The translations under genes were made by a program, and so were the position numbers. From assembly GCA_013388525.1 (NCBI GenBank), contig JACAFA010000111.1, forward strand, positions 1-56,197: 56,197 nucleotides of DNA, read 5' to 3'. Positions 40,242 to 49,179 of the stretch are shown piece after piece; within the stretch, counting starts at the first letter, position 1, and each line of letters opens with the position of its first letter. Below the pieces are notes generated by a model, which had not been told where the DNA came from, made no database searches, and was given only the letters and a program-made list of their open reading frames with translations. Source of the stretch: Ignavibacteriaceae bacterium (lineage in GTDB: Bacteria > Bacteroidota > Ignavibacteria > Ignavibacteriales > Ignavibacteriaceae).

Positions 40242-40286
40242 ATGATAATTTTCATTTCGATAAAAATAAATTTTGCAATCAAATAA
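40242..40286 (+). CDS. Possible 14-codon leader frame abutting trmB
   Basis: ATG at 40242 lies 10 bases after CAGGAG and encodes MIIFISIKINFAIK, ending in TAA right before the trmB ATG and in the same frame. trmB has no Shine-Dalgarno of its own, so translation of this hydrophobic mini-frame could load ribosomes onto trmB. Short length makes chance a real alternative. Confidence 0.3.
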   Translation: MIIFISIKINFAIK

Positions 40287-40967
40287 ATGGCAAGAACAAA
40301 ACTTCAAAGAATCACTAAAGCAAATGAACTCCCGAATGTATTCAGTTTAAAGGCTACTGATCTCAACGATGCATTAAAAAGTTACTTTAAATCTGATTTG
40401 CCTTTTACAGTTGAAATTGGCTGTGGACACGGAGATTATTCAGTTGAATTAGCAAAAAAATTTCCGCAGAGAAATTTTATCGGTATTGACATTAAAGGAG
40501 CAAGAATTTTCAGTGGTGCAGTGAAAGCGCTTAATCTGAATTTAATTAATGTTGCATTCATTCAGGCGAGAGTTGAAAAGTTAAGCGAGATTTTTCATAA
40601 AAAGTCGATTGAAGAAATATATATCCCTTTCCCTGATCCTCATGCCCGCAGAACCAGTCAAAAAAGAAGATTAATTTCTCCATTCTTTCTTAATATTTAT
40701 AAAGAACTATTAATTGATTCAGGTTTGCTGCACTTTAAAACAGATAATGAAAATTTATTTCATTATGCAGTAAAAAGTATTTCAGACTCGGGATGTAAAA
40801 TTATCCGTTCAACTGAAAATTTGTATGAGGATAACGAAGTTTTAAATGATTCTGAAATTATAACCAGTTATGAAAGACATTACATAAATGAAGGCAGAAA
40901 GATCAAGTACATTTGTTTTAAGTTTAAATTAGCTCAGAATAACTTTAAGTTTGAATTAGACATTTAA
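40287..40967 (+). CDS. trmB: tRNA (guanine-N7-)-methyltransferase
   Basis: SAM-dependent enzyme that makes m7G46 in the variable loop of tRNAs; 226 residues. SAM-binding EIGCGHGDYS at 43-52, GIDIKGAR, then FPDPHARRTSQKRRL corresponding to the family's FPDPWPKKRHHKRR. The tail TDNENLF ... SYERHYINEGRKIKYICFKF corresponds to the usual TEYExRFxxxGxxI. Stands alone between a minus-strand group and a T9SS cargo gene. Confidence 0.93.
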   Translation: MARTKLQRITKANELPNVFSLKATDLNDALKSYFKSDLPFTVEIGCGHGDYSVELAKKFPQRNFIGIDIKGARIFSGAVKALNLNLINVAFIQARVEKLSEIFHKKSIEEIYIPFPDPHARRTSQKRRLISPFFLNIYKELLIDSGLLHFKTDNENLFHYAVKSISDSGCKIIRSTENLYEDNEVLNDSEIITSYERHYINEGRKIKYICFKFKLAQNNFKFELDI

Positions 40968-41012
40968 AAAATTCCACTAAATAATTTCACAATTAATTTT
41001 TTGGAGGATTAT

Positions 41013-44000
41013 ATGAAACTTCGGTTTACATTCTTATTACTTGCTTCCATATTAACAAATCCTTGCTTCACTGATAATATCTTTTGCCAAGCTAAAGATT
41101 TTGTTGGGACCAGAATTGTTCAGAAAGATGGAAATATCTCTCTGGAAACTTTCCCGGAAAGAAATAACGGTCGAATAGAATCGCTCAATGATCATTTGGT
41201 TGGAATGAACAATACCAACGGAGAACGGTTTGTGCTGGGAGGTTCAGTTCTTTGGTCAAATCAGGATCCTGTTGCTATTGCAAATGTGGTTTCGTTAAAT
41301 GATGCAGGCAGTTCAGCACTTACCGGTTGGGGATTAAACAATATGAGAGTTTCTCTCTATTCAGATGCGAATGGAAACCCTCTCTGGAATTTTCTAACCG
41401 GACAGTATGATCCTTTTGTAGCTATTTCCGGTGATGGTTCAAAGATAGCTGCAACCGGCGGGACGCATTTCTATATGTTAAATCCTGTAAATGGAAATGT
41501 TGACTTTCAATTTGCTATGCCGGATTCTTTATATGCTTCTTTTGTAGCTTTATCACGTGATGGTTCAATAGCCGTAGTTTTAGCAAATGCCTGGGGGAGT
41601 TCCTCCACATACAGAGCTTACGCATTTAATCTTTCGGGTACGCCTTCTGTAATGTGGACTTATGATGTTCAGGTAAGTGAGATTGCTAATTGGGCCGGAG
41701 TTGACTTTTCTGCTTCCGGCTCTCATGTGGCAATTACCGGTAGAAATCATCTTTATGTTTTTAATAGCAATAATGGAACATTAATCTGGGATCATTTTAT
41801 AGATAATACTGAATCCGCGCCCGGGATTAGCGGAGATGGCAAAGTGGTTGTTACTGCAGATAACAGTGGGTTTGTTCAAACCTGGAGATTTAATTCCCAG
41901 ACTAATGAATACTTTTTATTGTGGCAGTACAAGGTACCACCTTCAGCCTTTAGTAGCTGGGCTTCCTCTGTTGATATTTCTGCTGATGGTAATACGATTG
42001 TGGCGGGCTCATTAATATTTCCTGCTTCCGGATATGAAGGTTCTGTAATGTGTTTTGATACTTATGGCAACGGAACCCCGAAATGGATATTCAGCAGCGC
42101 CGGTGATTTAGTTGATGATATTTCGCTTTCAGATGACGGGAAAGTTGCTGCAGCAGTTACCTGGGGTGATTTAGCTCATAGCCGTCCTGATCTCATGGTA
42201 TTCGATACCCAAACTGGCATACTTACATTTAATGTTATTACCCCTGGATCATTTTTTACATGCGATATAACTCCCGATGGTAAAAGAGTATTTGCAGGAG
42301 GTAAAGCAGTACACGCCCGTGAATTTGGAAATGGTGGACGCATTTATTTATGTGATATTCAGCTTGGAGGTGGTAATGTTAGTGGAAACGTTAATCTGAC
42401 AAATACGGGTGATGATAGCGGCGTCATCGTAAAAGCAGTGGGCACCGCACGCAGTGCAGTAACCGATATAAATGGAAATTATTTAATTGAAAATATTCCA
42501 CCGGGCACTTACACAATAACTGCAGAGAAACCGGGATATAATTATGGATCGGTTGCAAATGTTGTTGTCACTGAGGGGAACACAACTACCGGTGTTAATT
42601 TTTCTCTCAATCCTTTTACTACTCAACCACCGACACTCAGCGCCTCAAATGGATTGGTTGGGCATATTTTATTAAACTGGACTTCACTTTTTCCAAATCC
42701 TGAAAGAGAAAGAGAAATTGCATTAATGGTAGGTGATGAACTTCAAGATGATTATTTCACTTCAAAAGATATTAGATCAGCAAACGAAAGTAAGAATTCA
42801 GATAAAGATGGTATAACAGATATTCCTTTGTTTTTAGCAGACAGTATTGCTGTTTACCGGAGTATGGTTTCCGGAGGTCCTTATCAAAAGATTGCAGCTG
42901 TTCCTGCCACTCAATCAAGTTATGCTGATTCAAATGTTTTTGCTTTGAAGAATTATTATTACATCGTAAATATTTTTAACGAAACCGGACAAAGTATTTA
43001 TTCAAATGAAGCATCAGGAAAAGTAAGTGATTCACTGCTGACTTTTAGTCTTGATGTTCCGCAAGCATCTGTTCCTTCTATTGATGGTGTTCTATCACCA
43101 GGTGAATGGGATGATGCATTTAAACTTGATATATCAGATATTTTTGGATATGGTGGCGGGGTCCCAAGACCTCAAGGTTCTGTTTATATGTATTTAAAAT
43201 TTGATGACATTAACGATATGCTTTATATAGGAGGTGAAGATTTTCTGAATCCAACTCTTGATGATAATGAGGGTTTTGGATTATACTTTGATGATAATAA
43301 CAATAATGTATTTGATGCTGCACCGCCGTTTGTTCTTGAAGGTAACTTCTGGGCTTACTGGCATCCGGGCGGAAGTGATTTACGTTTCAGAACAATTCCT
43401 GGTTATGTTGTTACATCAATTCAAGGAGCGCAGGTGAATTTTTCTGCTTCTGCCGGTCATCTTCAGGGAGAAGTTGCTATACCAATGGGATTCCTTGAAG
43501 GATATCAGCTTCAGGTTTTTGGTCCTGATAAAATTACCGGACTTGGAGCTTTCTTGATTGCAAGACAGGGAGGTGCTGCAGTATTTAACGGATGGTGGCC
43601 TCAAACTATGAACACGGTTTTTAATCCACAATATTTTGGCGATCTCGGAATTGATGTTTCATTACTTGCACCACCACAGGCACCATCAAACATCAATGTT
43701 ACCCGTCAGGGAGAAGATCTTCTTTTGACCTGGAATGATCCGGTTCTTGGAATAAATAATGATCCGCTTCCGGTTCCACCAACAATTGTTATTTATAAAA
43801 ACGGGGAATTGTTAACTACTCTTGCATCCGGTGTTGAATCTTTTCTTGATAATGATGTTTATTGTGTTGCGTGGTACGAATATCAATTAAAAGCTTTTAT
43901 AATTGACGGCAGTGATACATTAGCAGGTCCTATCAGTACCCCGGTTGGTAATTTTGCTTGTGAAGAACCAGCTGTTGTCCCGATTAGTTATGATGATGGT

Positions 44001-44759
44001 AACTGGAATAGTTTTTATGTTGCAAGCTTTTCCTGGGAAGAAAATAAATTTGGCATTCGGTTTACTCCATCATCCTATCCGGTTTATGTGAGAAGACTTA
44101 AAACAATTGTAAACGGAGATGATCCGTTTGATTTTACGATTCAAAGGGATAATGGTGGAATACCGGGTGAAATTATTGCAGGACCTTACCGGGTCTATGA
44201 TACAAATCCGGCACAGGTTGGAAACATAATTAAAAATGTTCCCGGAATTGATCCTCCTGAAATTACTCAAGGTGATTTCTGGGTTGTAATCAACTGGCTT
44301 GAACAAACTCCCGGCGCTCCGGGTATTGGTGCAGATACAGACCAACCAATTGACAACCGAAGCATGTATTACCTTACAAGCAGCGGTTGGGTTGCCATTG
44401 CAGGCGTTGATATAATGGTAACGGCATATGTTTCAGATCAACCAGTTGGTGTTGATGGCAATGAAAATAGAGAATTACCTCTTACGTTTGATTTGAAACA
44501 GAATTATCCAAACCCATTCAATCCATCTACTGTAATCGTTTATCAGTTACCACAGACCGAAATGGTTAGTTTGGAAATTTATGATGCGCTTGGACAAAAA
44601 GTAAGAACACTTCTGAATGAAACTCAGCAAGCCGGTCAATACCATATTACCTGGGATGGTAAGAATGATTCCGGAAATAGTTTATCAAGTGGTGTATATC
44701 TCTACAGAATAGTTGCTGGAAATTATGTTAAAATAATGAAGATGATTCTTCTGAGATAA
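41013..44759 (+). CDS. Large secreted beta-propeller/CBM9-like protein with T9SS sorting domain
   Basis: 1248 residues from ATG 41013, with GGAGG 5 bases upstream; the in-frame TTG at 41001 overlaps that site. A signal peptide is followed by a beta-propeller of repeated IALSRDGS / VDISADGNT-like blades (about 70-440). Then come a carboxypeptidase-regulatory-like fold (AVTDINGNYLIENIPPGTYT), Fn3-like regions, and a CBM9/DOMON-like domain (IDGVLSPGEWDDAF, about 690-880). The C-terminal sorting domain is QNYPNPFNPSTVIVY ... GVYLYRIVAGNYVKIMKMIL. It is probably exported by T9SS and attached to the surface. Confidence 0.85.
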   Translation: MKLRFTFLLLASILTNPCFTDNIFCQAKDFVGTRIVQKDGNISLETFPERNNGRIESLNDHLVGMNNTNGERFVLGGSVLWSNQDPVAIANVVSLNDAGSSALTGWGLNNMRVSLYSDANGNPLWNFLTGQYDPFVAISGDGSKIAATGGTHFYMLNPVNGNVDFQFAMPDSLYASFVALSRDGSIAVVLANAWGSSSTYRAYAFNLSGTPSVMWTYDVQVSEIANWAGVDFSASGSHVAITGRNHLYVFNSNNGTLIWDHFIDNTESAPGISGDGKVVVTADNSGFVQTWRFNSQTNEYFLLWQYKVPPSAFSSWASSVDISADGNTIVAGSLIFPASGYEGSVMCFDTYGNGTPKWIFSSAGDLVDDISLSDDGKVAAAVTWGDLAHSRPDLMVFDTQTGILTFNVITPGSFFTCDITPDGKRVFAGGKAVHAREFGNGGRIYLCDIQLGGGNVSGNVNLTNTGDDSGVIVKAVGTARSAVTDINGNYLIENIPPGTYTITAEKPGYNYGSVANVVVTEGNTTTGVNFSLNPFTTQPPTLSASNGLVGHILLNWTSLFPNPEREREIALMVGDELQDDYFTSKDIRSANESKNSDKDGITDIPLFLADSIAVYRSMVSGGPYQKIAAVPATQSSYADSNVFALKNYYYIVNIFNETGQSIYSNEASGKVSDSLLTFSLDVPQASVPSIDGVLSPGEWDDAFKLDISDIFGYGGGVPRPQGSVYMYLKFDDINDMLYIGGEDFLNPTLDDNEGFGLYFDDNNNNVFDAAPPFVLEGNFWAYWHPGGSDLRFRTIPGYVVTSIQGAQVNFSASAGHLQGEVAIPMGFLEGYQLQVFGPDKITGLGAFLIARQGGAAVFNGWWPQTMNTVFNPQYFGDLGIDVSLLAPPQAPSNINVTRQGEDLLLTWNDPVLGINNDPLPVPPTIVIYKNGELLTTLASGVESFLDNDVYCVAWYEYQLKAFIIDGSDTLAGPISTPVGNFACEEPAVVPISYDDGNWNSFYVASFSWEENKFGIRFTPSSYPVYVRRLKTIVNGDDPFDFTIQRDNGGIPGEIIAGPYRVYDTNPAQVGNIIKNVPGIDPPEITQGDFWVVINWLEQTPGAPGIGADTDQPIDNRSMYYLTSSGWVAIAGVDIMVTAYVSDQPVGVDGNENRELPLTFDLKQNYPNPFNPSTVIVYQLPQTEMVSLEIYDALGQKVRTLLNETQQAGQYHITWDGKNDSGNSLSSGVYLYRIVAGNYVKIMKMILLR

Positions 44760-44779
44760 ATATTTAATAATTCTTAATT

Positions 44780-44808
44780 AAGGCTCACAATAAAGGTGAG
44801 CCTTTTTT
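44780..44808 (+). terminator. Strong intrinsic terminator after the beta-propeller gene
   Basis: Perfect 9-bp stem AAGGCTCAC / GTGAGCCTT (44780-44788, 44796-44804), a 7-base loop AATAAAG and a T-run to 44808. Textbook rho-independent form. Confidence 0.92.
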
Positions 44809-44863
44809 ATGCTATCCAAACATTAATTGAAATAATTGACATACATTCTTTTATTATTTCACA

Positions 44864-44892
44864 TTAGATTTTACAGGAATTTATTATCTTTG
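44864..44892 (+). promoter_or_regulatory. Bacteroidetes-type promoter for the L,D-transpeptidase gene
   Basis: TATCTTTG at 44885-44892 matches TAnnTTTG exactly. TTAG (44864-44867) lies 17 bases upstream, one change from the -33 TTTG. It is 47 bases before the start codon and after a strong terminator, so a promoter is expected here. Confidence 0.55.
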
Positions 44893-44938
44893 ATTAGCAT
44901 TAAACTATTGATTCCTGCGTATCATTTTTATATTAATT

Positions 44939-46798
44939 ATGTTGTCCATTCTTAACGAGGGAATAAATATCAGAAAATTCTTAGAACATATTTCAGTGGC
45001 TGGATTTCTTTTGCTTTTACTTATTGCCTGTGAGAAAAAGCCTGTTGAAACTGAAAAGACCATCAATGAAAAACTGAACTTTAGCTCATCTGCTTACTTA
45101 AGTGTCTTTAAAAACAAAATTATATCAGTTGATTCATCTTTAGTAAAACTTGATTCGCTTATTCAATACTACGATACTCTAAGAGTTTTTTATGCTCGAA
45201 AAAATTACGAACCAATATTCATAAAAAGTTTTGAGGATGAAGATTTACTTATATCAGTTTTGACTTTACTGGAAAAAGCCGGAGAGCACGGTTTGAATCC
45301 CGAGCAATATCATTTTAGCAAAATTGCAGATGAGTTCTCAAAATCTGTTGATACTATACCAAATCCGATTCGATATTCTCAATTAGCTAACACGGAAATT
45401 TTGCTGGCTGATGCAATCTTAAAATACAGTTACCATTTACGCTACGGTCTTGTTAACCCAAAACAAATATTTACGGATACTTATTTTTTACCAATTGATG
45501 ATTCATCAAAAGGAGATTTATTTCAGCCGCTCAGGCAGGATAATATTCTTAACTACCTGAATGATATTCAGCCTAAAAGTAAAAGATACACAGATCTTCA
45601 GGCAGCTTTAAAATATTACAATCACTTTAAAGATATTGAATGGCAGGCAATTCCAATTCCTGCAAAAAAAATAGAAGTTGGTTCAAAAGATTCTTCGTTG
45701 GCTCTCATAATAAACCGGTTAATTGCTCTGGAATATCTTGATACTTCCAAAGTTAAGTTAGTTGATTATACTATTTATGATTCAACAATTGTAAAAAGTG
45801 TCAAAAAATTTCAACTTGATAATGGCTTAATTGATGATGGTGTGATAGGAAAAAATACTGTTGAAAGATTGAACACAACTCCACACGAATACATTGATAA
45901 AATTAAAATAAATCTCGAGAGATTCAGATGGAATGATTATCCGGATACTTCACAATATATATTTGTTAATATTCCCGATTTCAGACTTTTTATTTTTGAT
46001 AATGGAAAGAAAATTTTTTCCACGAAAGTCTGTACTGGTATGAAACGCTCTTCTTATTATCAGGAACAATTAAAAGTATACAAGAAAACAAAAAGATGGA
46101 GAGATAAACCTGATGATTGGGAAACACCAAATATGTATGGAGAAATATCATACCTTGTTTTGAATCCAACCTGGAATGTTCCACCAAGTATTATGCGTGA
46201 AGAGATCGCATATAAATTGAAAAAAGATTCAACGTATCTGCGCGATAAGAATTTCAAAGTATATAAAAACGGTGAAGAAATTGATCCAATGACAGTTCAA
46301 TTGACCGAACTACATTCAGATAATATTCCCTACAGGATTGTTCAGGATCCCGGTGCAGGAAATGCACTTGGCAAAATCAAATTTATGTTCAATAATCCTT
46401 TTGGAATTTATTTGCATGATACTCCAAACAGACCTCCGTTCAATCTTTCCAACAGAGCAGTTAGTCACGGATGTGTTCGTGTTGAGCAGCCATTACCGCT
46501 TGCAGAATTTTTATTAAGGAATCACCCGAAATGGAATATTGATTTTTTGAAAATAGAAATAGGGCAGAAGGTAGATAATAAATCAGCTGTGTTAGAATAT
46601 GCAAAGAAACGTGAAGCACTTAGAAAATATGCAAGCATAGGTGAAACCACAGATATTATCTTATCTCAAAAAACTCCTGTCTATATTGATTACTATACTG
46701 CGTGGGTTGACGACAATGGCGTAACACAATTTAGAGCTGATGTTTATGACAGAGATAAAGTTTTAACAGAATATCTTAAAAAGAATAATCTGATTTGA
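44939..46798 (+). CDS. L,D-transpeptidase (YcbB/LdtD-like) lipoprotein
   Basis: 619 residues. An N-terminal lipoprotein signal (FLLLLLIAC) is followed by a scaffold domain with EHGLNPEQYHF. A peptidoglycan-binding segment (VKKFQLDNGLIDDGVIG) lies near 285-305. The YkuD catalytic domain (about 330-540) carries His510 and Cys512 in SHGCVRVE and the upstream HDTPNR. These enzymes make 3-3 peptidoglycan cross-links or attach proteins to the wall. Its stop codon directly abuts the stop of the convergent gene at 46799. Confidence 0.92.
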   Translation: MLSILNEGINIRKFLEHISVAGFLLLLLIACEKKPVETEKTINEKLNFSSSAYLSVFKNKIISVDSSLVKLDSLIQYYDTLRVFYARKNYEPIFIKSFEDEDLLISVLTLLEKAGEHGLNPEQYHFSKIADEFSKSVDTIPNPIRYSQLANTEILLADAILKYSYHLRYGLVNPKQIFTDTYFLPIDDSSKGDLFQPLRQDNILNYLNDIQPKSKRYTDLQAALKYYNHFKDIEWQAIPIPAKKIEVGSKDSSLALIINRLIALEYLDTSKVKLVDYTIYDSTIVKSVKKFQLDNGLIDDGVIGKNTVERLNTTPHEYIDKIKINLERFRWNDYPDTSQYIFVNIPDFRLFIFDNGKKIFSTKVCTGMKRSSYYQEQLKVYKKTKRWRDKPDDWETPNMYGEISYLVLNPTWNVPPSIMREEIAYKLKKDSTYLRDKNFKVYKNGEEIDPMTVQLTELHSDNIPYRIVQDPGAGNALGKIKFMFNNPFGIYLHDTPNRPPFNLSNRAVSHGCVRVEQPLPLAEFLLRNHPKWNIDFLKIEIGQKVDNKSAVLEYAKKREALRKYASIGETTDIILSQKTPVYIDYYTAWVDDNGVTQFRADVYDRDKVLTEYLKKNNLI

Positions 46799-48937
46799 TT
46801 ATTTGATGAGCAGCATTTTTTTTGTCTGTACAAATTCACCTGCGACCATCCTGTAGAAATAAGTTCCTGAACTCATTTTTTCCCCATCATCACTTAATCC
46901 ATCCCATTCAGCGGTATAAGTACCTCTTTGAACCTCTTCATTAAATAACGTTCTGATTTCTCTGCCAAGTATGTCATAAATTTTAATAGTTACTTCACCG
47001 GATTCAGGTATCTGAAATCTTACGTTTGTTGAAGGATTAAAAGGATTTGGGTAGTTCTGGTATAAAATATAATCAAGAAGTAAAGCTGGTGGCTGTCCGT
47101 AAATTATTTCCTTTTCACTGTTCAATGTCCTGTCACGGTTTACATCTATGATGATCAGGTTTTCGATTGTTATATTTTCAGGATTCATAATATTTACAGG
47201 AATGTCTGCAAGAAAATTTTCACCGGATTTTACCACTTTGATTCCCTGACGATCGTAAAGAAGAACACGGAATAATTCTTCTGATTTATAATGATAACCC
47301 TGTCCGAGATCAGTGCTTATATTCATATTATTCGGTACATCAGAAATGTTACCGAATTCAATTTGTACAGCTCTTACATCAATATTCGAATTCAGATATG
47401 CAGTTATACCATTCGGATTAATGTAAAATTTGACTTTAAAATTTTCCTCACCATCAGACTTTGGTAAACTGGTATATGTACATCCATTAATTATAATACC
47501 GTTAGGATAAACTCCGGTGAGTATAATATTCTGAAGTAATGAAAGATCCTGAACATTTACTAACCCATCAGGAAGAGGTTCAGGTTCACCCGGTATCCAT
47601 GGAGCAATATCAGCTCTAAGAAATTCCTGTGTATCAAGTGAATCCTTACCAATGATATGATCAACTACCATTATTAAATCAAGGATATCGAGACAACCAT
47701 CTCCGTTCACATCTCCCCACATACCAACTCTGTTCTTTGCGATAATGACAAGTTCATCTCTCGAAGGTGTTATGTCTACAGGATAACCCTGATATGTGCT
47801 GGCTTCTGCATTAGAAATTTTTATAGATGATTTTATACTATCCTGCAAAGCCGGAAGATCAGCAACTCGGTATTTTACTTTTAATAATTCATTATAGTCA
47901 CCGGGTGGTAATCCTCCGTTCTGATTCAGATTGAATAGCAAAACATAAACTTCATCTTTAGAGGCACCGTTTGGTGTAATCGGTCCCCTGAAAACATTAT
48001 ATGTCAGAACCCAGCTTGGATCACTTACGTCAGCCCCTTTTTGAATGCCCTGAAAAGTAAGAATCAGATTGTCATCAAGTACTTTATTTACCAATAACCT
48101 GAATTGAAGTGCCTGAACTTTTGCAGGCAGACCTTTAAGCTGCATTATATCTGTATAAGAATCATCCTCTAACCGGTATACAGTATCTTCAGCGAAAATT
48201 AATCCCTGATCAGGTACAACCGGCGGAATTCCCTTGATAATTATTTTGAATTCATCTCTTGAAGGTGTTATATCAATTGGCTGACCGATCGGTGTGCTTG
48301 CAAGTGCATTAGTGATTCTCATAGAAGATTTCACGCTATCCGCTGTCAGAGGAATTTCAACAACACGGTAGCTGACTTTAAACAACTCACTATAGTTACC
48401 CGGCAGCAAACCACCATTCTGATTTAAATTATAAATCAGTACCAATACATCTATTTTCGAAGCACCATTGGATAAAACCGTTCCTTCAACGATATTATAA
48501 TTAAGTACCCAGCTTGCGTCACTGATATCTGAGCCTTTGTCCAATCCTTCGAAAATCAAAATGGTACTATCATCTTCAGATTTATTTATCTGAATTCTGA
48601 ACTGGATTGCATGTGCTAAACCGCTGAGATTTTTTAGCTGTATTATGTCCACATAGGAACTATCTTGTTTTCTATAAACAAATTCCTTTTCAAAAATTAA
48701 TCCTGAGTCGGTGAGTAAATTGCCGGAAAGGGATTCAATCAATCCTGAACTTTTACTTTCATTGAAAGAATCCTTGCTTGTGTTATTAAGCAACGACGAA
48801 TTCAGCTGTTCTATATTTTTGGAAAGAGTTATTTCATTTTCATTAATTTGTATCTGTGAACCGGGGTACATTAGGCTATTGCCCAGAGCAACCGGAATGT
48901 ATAGATAAATGAATATCAATAGATATTTTAGCATCAT
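46799..48937 (-). CDS. Secreted protein with tandem cohesin-like modules, dockerin-like segment and T9SS domain
   Basis: 712 residues with a signal peptide. Two homologous modules of about 165 residues start near 78 and 244, each with VYR..DxSYxDIxQLK, NLNQNGG..PG.Y and DITPSRDE; they resemble cohesin-type sandwiches. Near 405 a dockerin-like segment GDVNGDGCLDILDLI gives a calcium-loop pattern, with a second partial repeat (DGLVNVQDLSLLQNIIL). The sorting domain starts near 625 (YQNYPNPFNPSTNVRF). It is probably a surface protein; partners are unknown. Confidence 0.8.
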   Translation of the reverse strand: MMLKYLLIFIYLYIPVALGNSLMYPGSQIQINENEITLSKNIEQLNSSLLNNTSKDSFNESKSSGLIESLSGNLLTDSGLIFEKEFVYRKQDSSYVDIIQLKNLSGLAHAIQFRIQINKSEDDSTILIFEGLDKGSDISDASWVLNYNIVEGTVLSNGASKIDVLVLIYNLNQNGGLLPGNYSELFKVSYRVVEIPLTADSVKSSMRITNALASTPIGQPIDITPSRDEFKIIIKGIPPVVPDQGLIFAEDTVYRLEDDSYTDIMQLKGLPAKVQALQFRLLVNKVLDDNLILTFQGIQKGADVSDPSWVLTYNVFRGPITPNGASKDEVYVLLFNLNQNGGLPPGDYNELLKVKYRVADLPALQDSIKSSIKISNAEASTYQGYPVDITPSRDELVIIAKNRVGMWGDVNGDGCLDILDLIMVVDHIIGKDSLDTQEFLRADIAPWIPGEPEPLPDGLVNVQDLSLLQNIILTGVYPNGIIINGCTYTSLPKSDGEENFKVKFYINPNGITAYLNSNIDVRAVQIEFGNISDVPNNMNISTDLGQGYHYKSEELFRVLLYDRQGIKVVKSGENFLADIPVNIMNPENITIENLIIIDVNRDRTLNSEKEIIYGQPPALLLDYILYQNYPNPFNPSTNVRFQIPESGEVTIKIYDILGREIRTLFNEEVQRGTYTAEWDGLSDDGEKMSSGTYFYRMVAGEFVQTKKMLLIK

Positions 48938-49179
48938 ATTTCTCTTATGAATAAAACGTCGAATTTAACCACCGCTTGAAAATCTTCAATAAAAATACCA
49001 CTACGTTTTATTGTCAAAATGTGGTAAAATGGGATATTATCTCAGGTATAATTAGACTTTAGAGTGAAAAAGAAATAAAAAGAGAGGTAATAATTTCTTC
49101 AGCCTGATTCTTTAGAAAAAATGTTGGTTCCTAATCATTGCTATAATTTTCTTTGAAGTACTTTTGAGGGAAATAATAA
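48938..49179. other. Intergenic region between two T9SS cargo genes
   Basis: 242 AT-rich bases with no gene, hairpin terminator or clear TAnnTTTG match on the minus strand. It probably holds the end of the beta-helix gene cluster and the promoter of the cohesin-like gene, but neither could be pinned down. Confidence 0.5.

Noticed and set aside
40946..40953. TAAGTTTG at the end of trmB as promoter for the beta-propeller gene
   Set aside because: Matches TAnnTTTG, but inside trmB and without a -33 element at proper spacing; left uncalled.
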